64,000 nucleotides of DNA, taken from positions 1 to 64,000 of the forward strand of contig JAJZVO010000009.1 of NCBI GenBank assembly GCA_021845665.1, given 5' to 3'. The notes below the pieces were generated by a model. It was given only the letters and a program-made list of their open reading frames with translations, was not told the DNA's origin and searched no databases. Source of the stretch: Bacteroidota bacterium (GTDB taxonomy: Bacteria; Bacteroidota; Ignavibacteria; Kryptoniales; JAKASW01). Shown piece by piece: positions 44,507-56,185 of this stretch (within the stretch, counting starts at the first letter, position 1; every line of letters begins with the position of its first letter). A program made the position numbers and the translations under genes.

Positions 44507-45499
44507 TCATATCGGCCTGCGCCAGACGCTCCCGCCGCTGAGCTGCACGAACAAGTACCCGTTCACCTCATCGAACGAATACACAGACGGATTCGGCAGA
44601 TTGCTCGTAATATTCGACCAGCTCGTGCCGTCGTTGGTCGTCTGGAATACACCGTTATCATCGACTACGACAAGATTCGTATCGACAGCTGCAACACCTA
44701 CTCCGGACTGACCGCTTCCCGGGACTCCGCTTCCAATGTAAATCCAACTCATGCCGTTGTCTTCGGACAGATACACCTGCGACCCATATGCCCCGGCATA
44801 TACTCTCGATCCAACGGCGGCGAGAGAGGTGATATATGGAGCGCCCGAATAATACGGACTGGTATTCACGAGTCCGCTGTCGTTCGCGATCCAGCTTGCA
44901 CCGTTGTCCGACGACAGATACATGCCGGACTGTGTACCGGCGATGATGTTCGGGCCTGATACCACTAGGGCAGTTACCGAAGTTCCGTAATTTATTCCGT
45001 TGTTCGAGGCCGCCCACGTTTGGCCGTTGTCCGTCGATTTAAAAATCCCATTCGAAGAAGTCCCTGCGAATATAACGGAGTCTACGGCTTTGATGCAGTA
45101 GATAGTCTGATACGCCCCGCTGAACGGCGTGCCAAGCCCCGAGTCACTTGCTGTCCAGGTTGCACCGCCATCTGTAGACCTCATGATACCTGTCTGGTAG
45201 TTGTAGTCGCCTATGAACAAATTCCCGTTTACGGCTGCAATTGTATAATCTCCGGATGAGAGGCTCGAATCCGTGATGACCCAGTTGTTGCCGCCGTCCG
45301 TCGACCGGAACACTCCGTAATTGCCCGCGGCGTACAAATCAGATCCGCTTGCAACGATATTATAAAACCCAGTCAGCCCGTTTACCTGCGACCAGCTCCC
45401 CCCACCGGAGGGTGGTCCGACAATGCTTCCCTGTTTGTTACAGCCCGCAATGATTAGGGCCGACGCGATTGTAAACAACAAGATGATGTGCCTGTTCAT
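44507..45499 (-). CDS. Asp-box beta-propeller lipoprotein
   Basis: About 330 residues. AGGA lies six bases before the ATG at 45499. Lipobox LIIAGC (Cys19). Six Asp-box repeats (STDGGNNW, STDGGATW, STDNGQTW, SSDNGASW, SEDNGMSW, TNDGTSW) make a six- or seven-bladed propeller. No catalytic residues of sialidases were found. Its stop faces the barrel gene with only 23 bases between. Surface or periplasmic; function unknown. Confidence 0.78.
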   Translation of the reverse strand: MNRHIILLFTIASALIIAGCNKQGSIVGPPSGGGSWSQVNGLTGFYNIVASGSDLYAAGNYGVFRSTDGGNNWVITDSSLSSGDYTIAAVNGNLFIGDYNYQTGIMRSTDGGATWTASDSGLGTPFSGAYQTIYCIKAVDSVIFAGTSSNGIFKSTDNGQTWAASNNGINYGTSVTALVVSGPNIIAGTQSGMYLSSDNGASWIANDSGLVNTSPYYSGAPYITSLAAVGSRVYAGAYGSQVYLSEDNGMSWIYIGSGVPGSGQSGVGVAAVDTNLVVVDDNGVFQTTNDGTSWSNITSNLPNPSVYSFDEVNGYLFVQLSGGSVWRRPI

Positions 45500-45759
45500 G
45501 CGAATTCCTGGCGAGGTTAGTGACAATTGAACGATGACATTAGGACTACAACGCGGCAGGAGACCTGAAGCTTACCCACGAAATATGTGGGATCGAATTC
45601 CCTGGAAGACTGATCTTTTAGAAACACTGCCCGAGTCTCCTTGCCGTGAAAAAATACCTCAGACCACGTTAAATTCCAATCCATTTTCGCGGAATTGGGA
45701 AATGGAGAGCTTTTCGAGGAGATGAACGATCTCCAATCGTAAGGAATTGAAAAGGAATA

Positions 45760-46488
45760 TTAGACTGGTAGAAGATCGCAGAACCAGAATCCGGTGTCGA
45801 ATGGATCCGCAGGATTTCTGTCTTCGGAAGAATCGGGCCGAGATCTGTTGTATCTTCTGTAAACTATGTTGCCTTTTCTAAAATGTAAGGGCTGACTGAA
45901 TATTGGGCCATCATATACAAATGAGTGAAACTCACCGTTTTCACCGCAAGGATCCACATTGGGTGGGAGATCATCGATGAACGAATAGTCGATTACCCTG
46001 CCGACAAAACTCTTATCCAGATGTTTTTCGTCAACGCAAACCGTAATCGCCTTGAAACCGAGTTCGACGAATTCCTCAATCAGGCTCCTCGTCGGGATTT
46101 TCCAAATCGGGAACACGCAATTGATACCTATCGTTGACAGAGTATCTTCCCTGTATTTGCGAAGGTCATCGAGGAATATGTCGCCGAACACTGCGGTTTT
46201 GATCCCTGCTTCGGTCAGCTTCAGCAGCTGTTCCATCATCAGTTTCTCGTACGTGGGCATGTCGGGCATTTCGGGAAGCTCGACCTGCACCAGAGGCACT
46301 CCGATGAGTTCCGCCTGCCGTTCGAGGAGTCCGGTCCTCACGCCGTGCATGGAGACCCTTCCGAATTTTTGATTTACGGTCGTGAGCAAACAAGAGATCG
46401 AAGGCTCGCCTGCTGCGATTATTTTATGAAGAGCAATCGCGGAATCCTTTCCACCGCTCCAGTTGAACACAGCTTTACGGCCGCTCAC
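45760..46488 (-). CDS. PP-loop ATPase of the diphthine-ammonia ligase (Dph6-like) family
   Basis: 242 residues, GTG start with AAAGG upstream. PP-loop FNWSGGKDSAIAL (8-20), MHGVRTGLLERQAELIGVPL, FGDIFLDDLRKYRED and DPCGENGEFHSFVYDGP are the Dph6/DUF71 signatures. In eukaryotes and archaea the family amidates diphthine on EF2; bacteria lack diphthamide, so the bacterial substrate is unknown. It begins 77 bases from the end of gltD. Confidence 0.85.
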   Translation of the reverse strand: MSGRKAVFNWSGGKDSAIALHKIIAAGEPSISCLLTTVNQKFGRVSMHGVRTGLLERQAELIGVPLVQVELPEMPDMPTYEKLMMEQLLKLTEAGIKTAVFGDIFLDDLRKYREDTLSTIGINCVFPIWKIPTRSLIEEFVELGFKAITVCVDEKHLDKSFVGRVIDYSFIDDLPPNVDPCGENGEFHSFVYDGPIFSQPLHFRKGNIVYRRYNRSRPDSSEDRNPADPFDTGFWFCDLLPV

Positions 46489-46565
46489 TTCGACCTTTCA
46501 CTGAACATTTCACCCCTGCTGACCGTAATCCAAAATTGTTCCCTGTATAAATCTCGAAAGTGAAG

Positions 46566-48026
46566 TCAGAAGCTATTCTCTTCCACCGTCACATCCTGCA
46601 TGAGATAGCTGTGGACAGCAGCGGCGCACTTCCTTCCTTCCGCGATCGCCCATACAATGAGCGACTGTCCGCGCCTCATATCGCCGCAGGCGAACACCTT
46701 TCTGAGCGTGGTGGCGTGTGCGTTCTCTGAGTCGCCGAAGTCGGCCTTGACGTTTCCGCGTTTGTCCAGTTCGAGACCTGCCTCTTTAAGTTCATTGAGC
46801 ATGCCTTCATGCGTCGGATGGACGAACCCCGCGGCGATGAGAACGAGTTCCGCCTTCAGCTCGAATTCAGTCCCGGTAATTTCCACGAACTTTCCGTTCT
46901 CAAATTTGACCTGAATACATTCCAGCGCGGAAACTTCGCCCTTCTCGTTCCCCTTGAACGACTTCGTGTTGATGCTCCACATTCTTTTCACCCCCTCTTC
47001 ATGGCTCGACGACGTGCGAAGTATCAACGGCCAGTAGGGCCACGGGGTGCTATCGGGACGTCGGTCCGGCGGCTTAGGAAGGACCTCGAGCTGAGTGACG
47101 GATTTTGCGCCCTGTCTGTTCGATGTCCCGAGGCAGTCCGAGCCGGTGTCACCGCCGCCGATGATAACCACATTTTTCCCATGCGCGGTGATCTGCCGTT
47201 TCACGGTATCGCCCGCGTCGACCTTGTTCTGCTGCGGCAGGAATTCCATGGCAAAATGTACGCCTTTGAGCTCTCTTCCGGGAATTGAAATATCTCTCGG
47301 CTGCTCCGAGCCGCCGGCCAGTATGACAGCATCATAATCCTCTAAGAGCTTCATGGCTGGGATATCGACTCCGACGTTGACGCCGGTTTTGAACTCGACT
47401 CCCTCGATGGTCATCTGCTCGAGGCGGCGGTCGATGACGGATTTCTCAAGTTTGAAATCGGGAATGCCATACCTTAGGAGGCCGCCGATCCGGTCGTTCT
47501 TCTCGAAGACTGTTACGATATGCCCCGCCCTGCAAAGCTGCTGGGCTGCGGCAAGTCCTGCGGGGCCCGAACCCACGATCGCGACTCTCTTTCCGCTCAT
47601 GACGTAAGGCATACGCGGCTTCACCCAGCCTTCTTCCCAACCCTTGTCGATTATGGTACGCTCGATCCCTTTGATGCTCACCGGTTCTTCATGGATGCCG
47701 AGTGTGCATGCCGTCTCGCACGGAGCCGGGCAGAGTCTCCCGGTGAACTCAGGGAAATTGTTCGTCGACAGAAGGTTTTCCAGCGCCTCGCGCCAGTGAC
47801 CCTTGTAAATGAGATCGTTCCACTCCGGTATATAATTCTGTACGGGACATCCGGTATCCCCATGGCAAAACGGAATTCCGCAGTCCATGCACCGGGCCGC
47901 CTGGATCTTAGCGTCAGCAGAGTGGAACCTTCTATCAAACTCCTTGTAATTCTTCATTCGCTCCGCCGGTGCTTCATGCTCCGGAACGGCTCTTTTGTAT
48001 TCCATGAATCCTGTCGGCTTACCCAT
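46566..48026 (-). CDS. gltD: Glutamate synthase small subunit
   Basis: 486 residues. It passes electrons from NAD(P)H to the large subunit. Two iron-sulfur cysteine clusters ([18 protein letters not shown], then [12 protein letters not shown]), FAD motif [17 protein letters not shown] and NADPH motif [15 protein letters not shown]. Its start overlaps the gltB end by 8 bases, so translation is coupled. Confidence 0.95.
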   Translation of the reverse strand: MGKPTGFMEYKRAVPEHEAPAERMKNYKEFDRRFHSADAKIQAARCMDCGIPFCHGDTGCPVQNYIPEWNDLIYKGHWREALENLLSTNNFPEFTGRLCPAPCETACTLGIHEEPVSIKGIERTIIDKGWEEGWVKPRMPYVMSGKRVAIVGSGPAGLAAAQQLCRAGHIVTVFEKNDRIGGLLRYGIPDFKLEKSVIDRRLEQMTIEGVEFKTGVNVGVDIPAMKLLEDYDAVILAGGSEQPRDISIPGRELKGVHFAMEFLPQQNKVDAGDTVKRQITAHGKNVVIIGGGDTGSDCLGTSNRQGAKSVTQLEVLPKPPDRRPDSTPWPYWPLILRTSSSHEEGVKRMWSINTKSFKGNEKGEVSALECIQVKFENGKFVEITGTEFELKAELVLIAAGFVHPTHEGMLNELKEAGLELDKRGNVKADFGDSENAHATTLRKVFACGDMRRGQSLIVWAIAEGRKCAAAVHSYLMQDVTVEENSF

Positions 48027-51000
48027 GAACTACTTCTCCTTCCACAACGACACCGCCCGTACCGACTGCAGCCTGTTGTTCTTTTGCCAACTGCGCGAGT
48101 GCTTTCTGATACTCCTCGGGAATGATCTTCCAGAAATTATCTTTCTCAGTGCTCCAGTTGTTCAATATGAATTCGGCCCGTTTAGAACCGGTATATTCGA
48201 AATGCTTCTGAACCATTGAATGGAGCTCGGAAATATCCTCGTCGTAAATGAGATACTCTACCGAAACCATGCCATGGTTGATATATCTTTCGGCAACCTT
48301 GTTAGGGTCCCAGATGTAAGCGATGCCGCCGGACATTCCGGCTGCGAAGTTCCTGCCGATCTTCCCGAGTACTGCTACCCGGCCGCCCGTCATGTACTCG
48401 CAGCCGTGGTCACCCACTCCTTCAATAACGGTAAATGCACCCGAGTTACGGACGGCAAATCTTTCGCCAGCGACGCCGTTGAAATACGCTTCACCACTCG
48501 TCGCCCCGTAGAGACATGTGTTCCCGATAATTATGTTCTCTGCCGGGTCAAAAGTAACCTCAGGTGGAACCTTGACTATGAGCCTGCCGCCGGAAAGCCC
48601 CTTCCCGGTATAGTCGTTTGATTCACCGGTAAGGTCTAGCTCGATACCTCGAGCAAGGAAAGCCCCGAAACTTTGTCCGGCTGTGCCTCTCATCTCAATT
48701 TTTATCATACCATCGGGAAGTCCTTCTTGACCGTACCGCTTCGCAATTTCACCGGACAGCATCGCGCCGACTGTTCTGTTGATGTTCCGGATTCGCTGTT
48801 TGATCTGAACGGTTTTACCCTCTTCGAGTGCAGGCTTTGCTAGCTTGATAAACTCGTGGTCAAGTTGGTTTTCAAGTTCGTGGTTCTGCTCGCGCGTTCG
48901 ATAAGCGTTCGTTTCATGAAGCGGCGTCGCTTTGAAAAGCGGCTTCGTAAGATCGAGTCCGCGGGCTTTCCAATGGTCGGTCGGACGAATCGGAATTATC
49001 TTCTCCGTTCTGCCGATCATGTCGGTAAGCTTTCTGAAACCCAGCGCCGCCATCAGCTCTCTCACCTCTTCCGCTATATAGAACATGAAGTTGACGACAT
49101 AATCCGGCTTGCCGATAAATTTCTTTCGGAGCTCCGGATCCTGCGTCGCAACGCCGGTCGGACAGGTATTGAGATGACATTTTCTCATCATGATGCAGCC
49201 CTGTGTAACGAGCGGCGCGGTCGCGAATCCAAATTCTTCCGCGCCGAGAAGAGCGGCTATGACGACATCTCTTCCCGTCTTGATTTGGCCGTCAGCGGCG
49301 AGGTACACGCGGTCTCTGAGCCCGTTCAGCATCAGAGTTTGGTGAGCTTCACTAAGGCCGAGTTCCCAAGGCGTCCCCGCATATTGTATGGAAGAGATCG
49401 GGCTTGCACCGGTACCGCCGTCGTGTCCCGAAATAAGGATATGGTCCGCATGTGCCTTGGCGACGCCTGCAGCGATCGTGCCGACACCAACTTCGGACAC
49501 GAGCTTGACGCTTACTCTCGCGTTCGGGTTGATGTTCTTCAGGTCGAAAATCAGCTGCTTTAGATCTTCAATCGAATAGATGTCGTGATGCGGCGGGGGG
49601 CTGATCAGCGTAACACCCGGAATGCTGTGGCGGACTTTCGCGATGATCTTATCCACCTTGAAACCGGGGAGCTGTCCGCCCTCGCCGGGTTTCGCTCCCT
49701 GTGCCATCTTGATTTGAAGCTCGTCAGCGTTGACGAGGTATTCCGCAGTTACGCCGAATCTCGCAGATGCCACCTGTTTTATCGCAGACCTCATGCTGTC
49801 GCCGTTCGGGAGCCTTTTGAACCGGTCTGTTTCCTCACCGCCCTCGCCGGTATTAGACTTGCCTCCGATCCTGTTCATGGCGATAGCCAGAGACGTGTGC
49901 GCCTCGCGCGAAATGGACCCGAAGCTCATGGCGCCGGTGGCAAAGCGCTTCGCAATCTCCTTCGCCGGCTCCACCTCTTCTATCGGGACACCAGGGCCCG
50001 ATGTGTCAAGCTCAAACAAGCTCCGAAGAGTGACCCGCTTCTTGTCCTGGTTATTTATCAGGTCGGTATATTCCTTGAAGGTTTTGTAGTCTCCCCGGCT
50101 CGTGCTCAGCTGCAGCTTCGATATCGTCAGCGGATTCCAGAGATGATGCTCGCCGTCTCTCCTGTATTGATAGAGCCCGCCGACATCCAGAGTGCTCTGG
50201 TCAACCTGCGGGTCGAGAGCATGGCGGTGACGTTTGATAGTCTCCTCTTCGAGCATCTCTAGACTGAGACCGTCGATCTTCGTCGGTGTGCCGGTGAAAT
50301 AAGTCTCGACTATCTCGCTGTCCAGGCCGACCGCCTCAAAAATTTGCGCACCGCAGTACGACTGCAGCGTGCTGATTCCCATCTTGCTGAAAATCTTGTA
50401 GAGACTTTTGCTGACTGCCTTCACGAAATTCTTCTTCGCCGTCTTGTAGTCCTTTATATCGGGGAGAAAGTTTTTCTCTACCAGGTAAGCTAGCGTTTCG
50501 TATGCGACGTACGGATTGATCGCATTTGCGCCGTAGCCACAGAGAAGCGCGAAGTGATGAACTTCCCTCGGTTCCCCGCTCTCCACCACTATCCCGGTCT
50601 TTGTCCTCAGTCCCGCTCTAAGCAGCGCGTGGTGAACTCCTGATGTCGCAAGGAGGCTCGGTATCGCAGCAAGGCTCTGGTCTACTCCCTTGTCTGAAAG
50701 GATAATGAGCGAAATGCCGGATTTAACCGCTTCCACCGCCTCCGTACAAATCTGGTCCATCCTCTCGCGCATGTTGTGCCTCACGCTTGGATTGAAGAGG
50801 AGCGGTATCGTGATCGACTTGAAATGACCTTTCGCGATGTTCCTGATCTTCTCCATCTGCGAGTTCGACAGGAGCGGGTGTTCGAGTTCGAGCCTGTGAG
50901 CGTGAAGCGGCGTCTCGGCGAGAAGATTTTGCTCCGGTCCGACGTAAGTCGTCAGCTCCATGACGAGTTCTTCCCTTATCGAGTCGATCGGAGGATTTGT

Positions 51001-52614
51001 TACCTGGGCGAACAATTGCTTGAAATATCTGAAAAGCATCTGGGGTTTTTCAGACAGGACCGCCAACGCCGCGTCCGACCCCATGGAACCGACTGCCTCT
51101 TCTCCCTTCATCGCCATCGGGAGAATTACCTGAAAGAGATCTTCTTTTGTATAGCCGAAGATTCTCTGCCGCATATGAAGGGTTTCGAAATCCGCGTTGT
51201 AAATCGAGTCGGGAGTCGGCAAGTGAGAAAGGTTTATCATATTGTCTTTGACCCACTTGCGGTACGGCCTTTTCGTAACTATTTCTCTTTTTACTTCTTC
51301 GTCTTCTATTATTCTCCCCTGCTTAAGATCCAGGATGAACATACGGCCCGGTTGAAGTTTACCTTTCCTTTCGACATTCTCGGCGTCTACGCTGAAAGTG
51401 CCCGCTTCGGAAGTGAGAACGACAAGCCCGTCCTTTGTCACTACGTAACGCGAAGGGCGCAGGCCGTTGCGGTCCAGGGTAGCGCCGATGATATTTCCAT
51501 CGGTGAATACCACAGCAGCGGGACCGTCCCACGGTTCCATCATGGTAGCATGATACTCATAAAAAGCCTTCCTGTCGGGATCCATTAAGTCGTTCTTCGA
51601 CCAGGCTTCGGGGATCATCATCATCATGGCATGCGGAACGCTGCGTCCGCTCATTACCAGAAGCTCGAGCACGGAATCGAAAGTAGCTGAGTCGCTCTGC
51701 CCTTCCATTATTATCGGGAGCATCCTCTTCAGGTCTTTGCCGAAGTAAGGCGACTCCATGACGTGCTGGCGGGCGGCCATCCAGTTCTTGTTTCCCCGCA
51801 GAGTGTTTATCTCGCCGTTATGAGCGATCATCCTGAACGGATGCGCAAGGTCCCAGGTCGGAAAGGTGTTGGTGGAAAACCTTAAATGCAGCATCGTCAT
51901 CGCGGACTTCATGTCCTTATCGCCAAGGTCCTTGTAGAATGCGGTCAGTTGAGGCGCAAGTAGCATGCCTTTGTAGACAAGCGTCTTGCTTGAAAATGAT
52001 GGGACATAGTACTCGCTTCTGTCGCAGTCAAGTTCGACGCGAACACGGTGGTCAATAATCCTTCTAATGGCGTACAGCTTCCTCTCGAACTCGTCCTGGT
52101 TGGAGAAGTTCTTTGCGGCACCGATGAAACACTGCCTGATGAATGGCTGGGTTGCCCGCGCTCCCTTGCCTGGCACCGTCGGATCGACTGGCACATCTCT
52201 CCATCCGAGGAATCTCTGGCTTTCGTCGACGACGATTTTCTCGACTATGTTCTCGACGGCCTTTCTCCTTATCGGATCCTGCGGAAGAAACATCACACCG
52301 ACTCCGTACTTACCTTCGGCCGGCAATTTTATCTTCCGCTCCGCGGCGACCTTCCGAATGAATTCGTCGGGCATCTGAATGAGAATTCCCGATCCGTCTC
52401 CGGTCTCGGGATCGGCACCGACCGCTCCACGATGCTGTAGATTCTTAAGTATATCGAGCCCCTTATCTATGATGGAACGCGACTTTCGCCCTTTAACGTC
52501 CGCTACGAACCCCATCCCGCAAGCGTCATGCTCGAATGCCGCATCGTACATTCCTCTGTTCATCGTCTCTCTTCCATTACCGTAATTGTCCTTCTGATTC
52601 ATTGTGCCGTCCAT
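48019..52614 (-). CDS. gltB: Glutamate synthase large subunit
   Basis: About 1531 residues. AGGAG seven bases before the ATG at 52614 decides this start; the frame is open to 52644. A propeptide of about 31 residues precedes the nucleophile Cys in [12 protein letters not shown] (glutaminase domain), followed by the central and FMN domains ([30 protein letters not shown]), a 3Fe-4S site [13 protein letters not shown], and the GXGXG beta-helix ([11 protein letters not shown]). It makes two glutamates from glutamine and 2-oxoglutarate, the main route of ammonia assimilation together with GlnA. Confidence 0.95.
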   Translation of the reverse strand: MDGTMNQKDNYGNGRETMNRGMYDAAFEHDACGMGFVADVKGRKSRSIIDKGLDILKNLQHRGAVGADPETGDGSGILIQMPDEFIRKVAAERKIKLPAEGKYGVGVMFLPQDPIRRKAVENIVEKIVVDESQRFLGWRDVPVDPTVPGKGARATQPFIRQCFIGAAKNFSNQDEFERKLYAIRRIIDHRVRVELDCDRSEYYVPSFSSKTLVYKGMLLAPQLTAFYKDLGDKDMKSAMTMLHLRFSTNTFPTWDLAHPFRMIAHNGEINTLRGNKNWMAARQHVMESPYFGKDLKRMLPIIMEGQSDSATFDSVLELLVMSGRSVPHAMMMMIPEAWSKNDLMDPDRKAFYEYHATMMEPWDGPAAVVFTDGNIIGATLDRNGLRPSRYVVTKDGLVVLTSEAGTFSVDAENVERKGKLQPGRMFILDLKQGRIIEDEEVKREIVTKRPYRKWVKDNMINLSHLPTPDSIYNADFETLHMRQRIFGYTKEDLFQVILPMAMKGEEAVGSMGSDAALAVLSEKPQMLFRYFKQLFAQVTNPPIDSIREELVMELTTYVGPEQNLLAETPLHAHRLELEHPLLSNSQMEKIRNIAKGHFKSITIPLLFNPSVRHNMRERMDQICTEAVEAVKSGISLIILSDKGVDQSLAAIPSLLATSGVHHALLRAGLRTKTGIVVESGEPREVHHFALLCGYGANAINPYVAYETLAYLVEKNFLPDIKDYKTAKKNFVKAVSKSLYKIFSKMGISTLQSYCGAQIFEAVGLDSEIVETYFTGTPTKIDGLSLEMLEEETIKRHRHALDPQVDQSTLDVGGLYQYRRDGEHHLWNPLTISKLQLSTSRGDYKTFKEYTDLINNQDKKRVTLRSLFELDTSGPGVPIEEVEPAKEIAKRFATGAMSFGSISREAHTSLAIAMNRIGGKSNTGEGGEETDRFKRLPNGDSMRSAIKQVASARFGVTAEYLVNADELQIKMAQGAKPGEGGQLPGFKVDKIIAKVRHSIPGVTLISPPPHHDIYSIEDLKQLIFDLKNINPNARVSVKLVSEVGVGTIAAGVAKAHADHILISGHDGGTGASPISSIQYAGTPWELGLSEAHQTLMLNGLRDRVYLAADGQIKTGRDVVIAALLGAEEFGFATAPLVTQGCIMMRKCHLNTCPTGVATQDPELRKKFIGKPDYVVNFMFYIAEEVRELMAALGFRKLTDMIGRTEKIIPIRPTDHWKARGLDLTKPLFKATPLHETNAYRTREQNHELENQLDHEFIKLAKPALEEGKTVQIKQRIRNINRTVGAMLSGEIAKRYGQEGLPDGMIKIEMRGTAGQSFGAFLARGIELDLTGESNDYTGKGLSGGRLIVKVPPEVTFDPAENIIIGNTCLYGATSGEAYFNGVAGERFAVRNSGAFTVIEGVGDHGCEYMTGGRVAVLGKIGRNFAAGMSGGIAYIWDPNKVAERYINHGMVSVEYLIYDEDISELHSMVQKHFEYTGSKRAEFILNNWSTEKDNFWKIIPEEYQKALAQLAKEQQAAVGTGGVVVEGEVVHG

Positions 52615-52644
52615 TTTTCCACTCCTGCTAGGATTTTTTGACAC

Positions 52645-53034
52645 TATATTTATAACTACATATCAGATTGTTTGCAAGCATCTTTTTCGCGGGCACGCAT
52701 TTTCCACCTTACTAATTAAAGTTTTTGGTCTCCTATTTACAATAATTTAGGCATTCCGAGGGATAAGGGTAGGGACGATATACTTTTTATACCCTGCACG
52801 CCAGAAGGGACATAAAAGCCGACAACGCCGCCGGAAATGGGCCCGGCGTGCTAGTCCTGAGTTCCAGCCCGGGCGCCGATGCTTATCGTTGACTTGCAAA
52901 CACACCCGGTCAGTGAAGAATTTAAAAAGGTATATGAATGAAGAAGAAGACGGCCCAAAAGAACCCTCTCCCCTTCCCCCGGCATGGATGCCGGGAGAAA
53001 GGAAGCAACTCTGAGCCAATCCTGTTGCGGATCG
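52645..53034. other. Gap upstream of gltB with a perfect hairpin
   Basis: 390 bases with AT-rich sequence near gltB, where its promoter is expected. CCCGGCAT-GG-ATGCCGGG (52978-52995) forms a strong hairpin about 40 bases after the uxaE stop, followed on the minus strand by a G-rich run and TTCTTTT. It may end uxaE transcription or be part of a dispersed repeat. No gene was found. Confidence 0.5.
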
Positions 53035-54591
53035 CTACTTCCAGTTTTTAAAGGGGGCCAGGTGCCTGTGAAAGTGCTTAATCAAGAGTTGGTAATGCAG
53101 ATCCTCGTTCTTCTCAAGGCACTCATAAATCTTCGTCCTGAAGATGAACCTACCCTTTTCATCCTTCTCTGTGAGCACTCTTCCGTACGTGACATGAAGT
53201 GCCTGACGGACGTCCGTCGACTGGAACAGCCCTTCAAGTTCGTCGTCCCTGTAATCTTTCCCGGCTTTTATCTTCCCCATATCGGCCGTCACATGATAGC
53301 TCTTCTTCTCCTGGTCGTACAGACCGACTGAAAAATCGAGTATCTTTCTGAACAGCGGCGCATCACGCATCGCGACCACCTTCAATGCTTCGAGGTAGCT
53401 TGTGCCCGCAGTCTTTACATGGATCAGGGTCTGTTCGAGTGCTCCGACAGCTTCGTACACTCGGAATTTGTCGCTGCCTGAGTGGAAACTAATCTTGTAA
53501 TTACCGAAATACTTCGCGATCGCAACATGTTTTAGATAGTGATCCTTGAACAACTCGATGTCGCCTTTGTACTCGATTCCTTTTTCGAAATCGCCGACGA
53601 AGCGGGGCGCGAGGCTCACGAAACCGACACCCATTCGCTTCAGCTCACTGACTATGAAGAAATGCTCGAAAGGCGTGGTCACGGTATCGGTCTCGTCTAT
53701 CGAGACTTCTATCTCACAGGCATAGTTAGCGTGTTTTGTTTTGAGGTGAGTGTGTATCCTTCTGATGTTTATGATCGCCGCCATGTATTTCAGACATGCC
53801 TCAAGAACTTCCCTTTCGTTTGCCGTTATCGAATGGGCGGAATCGAGTTGAAAAGTTTTGTTTCTGTAACGATCGACCAGTTTATCCAGAGAGTCCCCGA
53901 AATCCTGCCACGGAAGAGCCCGTACCATCTTAGCGAGCTCGTCGGGACTAAGTTCCGTGACCCCGTTAACGACATGGTCGCTCGGGTCGATCGTGAACAT
54001 CGTGAAGCCTGCCTTGATGAGTCTGTCGACATCATCTGTGGTCTTGAGGTGATCCGCGTCCGCGCCGAAGCCTTCCTTATACCCTTCCTGGAATACCGCC
54101 CAAACCGCTGCGTCCATCACATCCTCAGGCGTACGCTGAGTACGGGTAAGCTCTCGGATCGACTGCTGCGCGAGGATGGGCCTGAAGTTGTATCCCTTCA
54201 AAGCACGCAGGTGCCCCGGATTTGCTAGTCCCAGTCGATCGCCGAACCCATAGGAATTTGTCAATCCGACGGCCACCGGTCTGGTAAATGGAAAAACGGA
54301 TTGCAGTTTAGTGGCATTATGATGATTCATTGCGCACTTCTTCACAACTATGCTGCTTCCGTTTGTGGATTGGCCGGATTCTTCTCCCTGGAAATCGGGC
54401 AGCTGGCCGCCGCTTTTAGCAGGAGCCAGAATATACAGCCATTTGCCATTTCCCTCTCTGCCGATGAAGAACTTCGCATCTCCAACTACGTTTAAGGAGT
54501 CAGGATAAACGACAACACCTTCACCCGCCGCCAAAGCCAGGGATTGAACACTCGCACTGGTGTCATTCGTTATCACATCTTCAGTTTTCAT
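53035..54591 (-). CDS. uxaE: Tagaturonate epimerase
   Basis: 518 residues, matching the UxaE family that interconverts D-tagaturonate and D-fructuronate. Seen: VGLTNSYGFGDRLGLANPGHLRAL, the segment KEGFGADADHLKTTDDVDRL, and ISFHSGSDKFRVYEAVGAL, all conserved in the family. It lets galacturonate enter the glucuronate branch without a separate altronate pathway. Last gene of the pectin cluster, 43 bases after the transporter gene. Confidence 0.88.
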   Translation of the reverse strand: MKTEDVITNDTSASVQSLALAAGEGVVVYPDSLNVVGDAKFFIGREGNGKWLYILAPAKSGGQLPDFQGEESGQSTNGSSIVVKKCAMNHHNATKLQSVFPFTRPVAVGLTNSYGFGDRLGLANPGHLRALKGYNFRPILAQQSIRELTRTQRTPEDVMDAAVWAVFQEGYKEGFGADADHLKTTDDVDRLIKAGFTMFTIDPSDHVVNGVTELSPDELAKMVRALPWQDFGDSLDKLVDRYRNKTFQLDSAHSITANEREVLEACLKYMAAIINIRRIHTHLKTKHANYACEIEVSIDETDTVTTPFEHFFIVSELKRMGVGFVSLAPRFVGDFEKGIEYKGDIELFKDHYLKHVAIAKYFGNYKISFHSGSDKFRVYEAVGALEQTLIHVKTAGTSYLEALKVVAMRDAPLFRKILDFSVGLYDQEKKSYHVTADMGKIKAGKDYRDDELEGLFQSTDVRQALHVTYGRVLTEKDEKGRFIFRTKIYECLEKNEDLHYQLLIKHFHRHLAPFKNWK

Positions 54592-54634
54592 TTTATGTCC
54601 TCTTGTTGATTTACTTCTAATTTGAACTTCGATC

Positions 54635-56017
54635 CTACAGATCGGTGACTAGCTTGTGCCGCGGCACAAAAGCCTTCATTATTGCCCATGCGATCAGGTA
54701 ACTCAACGCGCAAATAATAAACATGATCATATAGGCATGCTGTGGGTTCCCTTTGAACGCGTCTGTAAGGTATCCGGCGAGAAGCTGTATGATGACCCCG
54801 CCGATTCCACCGGCAGTCGTGCCTATACCGGTGACCGAGCCGACTGCTTTTTTCGGGAACATATCCGAGACGGTCGTGAACAGATTCGCGGACCATGCCT
54901 GATGAGCTGTGGTACCGATACAAATCATGGCAACCGCGAGTGTGACCGCCAGGGAGCCGAACCGTGCTACGTCGCCGAAATACTGCGTGAAAAGTACCAT
55001 CAGCGGCAACAGGGCGACGATGAACATCGTGGTCATGCGCGCCCTATAGACGGGCATGCCGCGCCTGATGAACGATAATGGGATACTGCCGCCGTAGATG
55101 CTCCCGATAATTGAGACACCATAAACAATAAATGACGGGAGTATTACCTGACTTTCAGTCATGTGAAATTGCGAGACCAGGTAAGCGGGAAGCCAGAAGA
55201 GGTAAAACCACCATATCCCATCCGTCATAAATTTGCCTGCAAAGAATGCCCAGGTCTGTCTATACCGGAAGAGCTTAAACCAAGGAAGTTTTCCCGCTTT
55301 GCCGTCGGCGGGCTCGTCCTTTTCTCCAGCCTCATCATCGATGTGGATGTACTCGCGTTCCGACTCCTTAAGCCGCCTCTGCTTCGCGGGGATTTCGTAG
55401 AGCCAGAACCAGAAAATCAGCCACAGGAGTCCTACCGCGCCTGTCAAAATGAACGCCATTTTCCAGCCGTATCCATCTCCGAAGTAAATAAGGCACCATG
55501 GCACAAAGATGGCGCCAAGCATTGCTCCGAAATTTGAACCGGCATTGAAAATCGCCGTCGCCAGTGCGCGCTCCCGCTTCGGGAACCATTCAGCTACAGT
55601 TTTGATCGATGCCGGAAAATTCCCCGACTCACCGACGGCAAAGAGACTCCGAATAAGAATGTTCATCGAAAGCAACTCACCGACGAAGGCGTTGGCGATT
55701 CCAAAGAAAGACCACGAAACGAGGGAAAGTGCGAGTCCGACCTTCGTTCCGATCTTATCGATCACCCAACCGCCGAAAACAGTAGCTACGGCGTAGACTC
55801 CCGTGAAAAAAGCGGTCAGATAGGAAAAGTCTCCGGTCGTCCAACCGAACCCTCCCTGAGCCTTGGGCCGGCAGAAAACGACTTCTAGAAAACTGATTAC
55901 CTCCCGATCCATGTAATTGGCTGTCGTCGCGAAGAATAGCAGCGATACAATTACCCACCGGTATTTGCCTATCTTAGTCTGGGTTGGCAAGCTTACCTGA
56001 GACTCAGCTGTAGTCAT
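54635..56017 (-). CDS. MFS hexuronate transporter, ExuT-like
   Basis: 460 residues, twelve membrane segments. The start YRWVIVSLLFFATTANYMDREVIS and GESGNFPASIKTVAEWFPKRERALATAIFNAG are typical of the anion:cation symporter family that includes ExuT. Takes up galacturonate or glucuronate with protons. Position between GH28 and uxaE fits. An acidic loop (HIDDEAGEKDEPADG) between the halves is cytoplasmic. Confidence 0.9.
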   Translation of the reverse strand: MTTAESQVSLPTQTKIGKYRWVIVSLLFFATTANYMDREVISFLEVVFCRPKAQGGFGWTTGDFSYLTAFFTGVYAVATVFGGWVIDKIGTKVGLALSLVSWSFFGIANAFVGELLSMNILIRSLFAVGESGNFPASIKTVAEWFPKRERALATAIFNAGSNFGAMLGAIFVPWCLIYFGDGYGWKMAFILTGAVGLLWLIFWFWLYEIPAKQRRLKESEREYIHIDDEAGEKDEPADGKAGKLPWFKLFRYRQTWAFFAGKFMTDGIWWFYLFWLPAYLVSQFHMTESQVILPSFIVYGVSIIGSIYGGSIPLSFIRRGMPVYRARMTTMFIVALLPLMVLFTQYFGDVARFGSLAVTLAVAMICIGTTAHQAWSANLFTTVSDMFPKKAVGSVTGIGTTAGGIGGVIIQLLAGYLTDAFKGNPQHAYMIMFIICALSYLIAWAIMKAFVPRHKLVTDL

Positions 56018-56185
56018 GTCTATTTGTCCTCCGGGTGCTCTGGTTCCGTTATTTGTGGATCATTGTGACTCATGCGCGATGCACGTACCGGAAAGTCGAT
56101 CCGACAAATGCCGTTCGCTGTCGCGCGGATCATGATCCCTATTGTGGTCTCTTTCAAATGAAGTTCCTTGGATGACTGCATCGCA

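Noticed and set aside
52747-53019. 90-codon minus-strand ORF upstream of gltB
   Set aside because: It reads through the hairpin and a low-complexity Ser run; no family resemblance.
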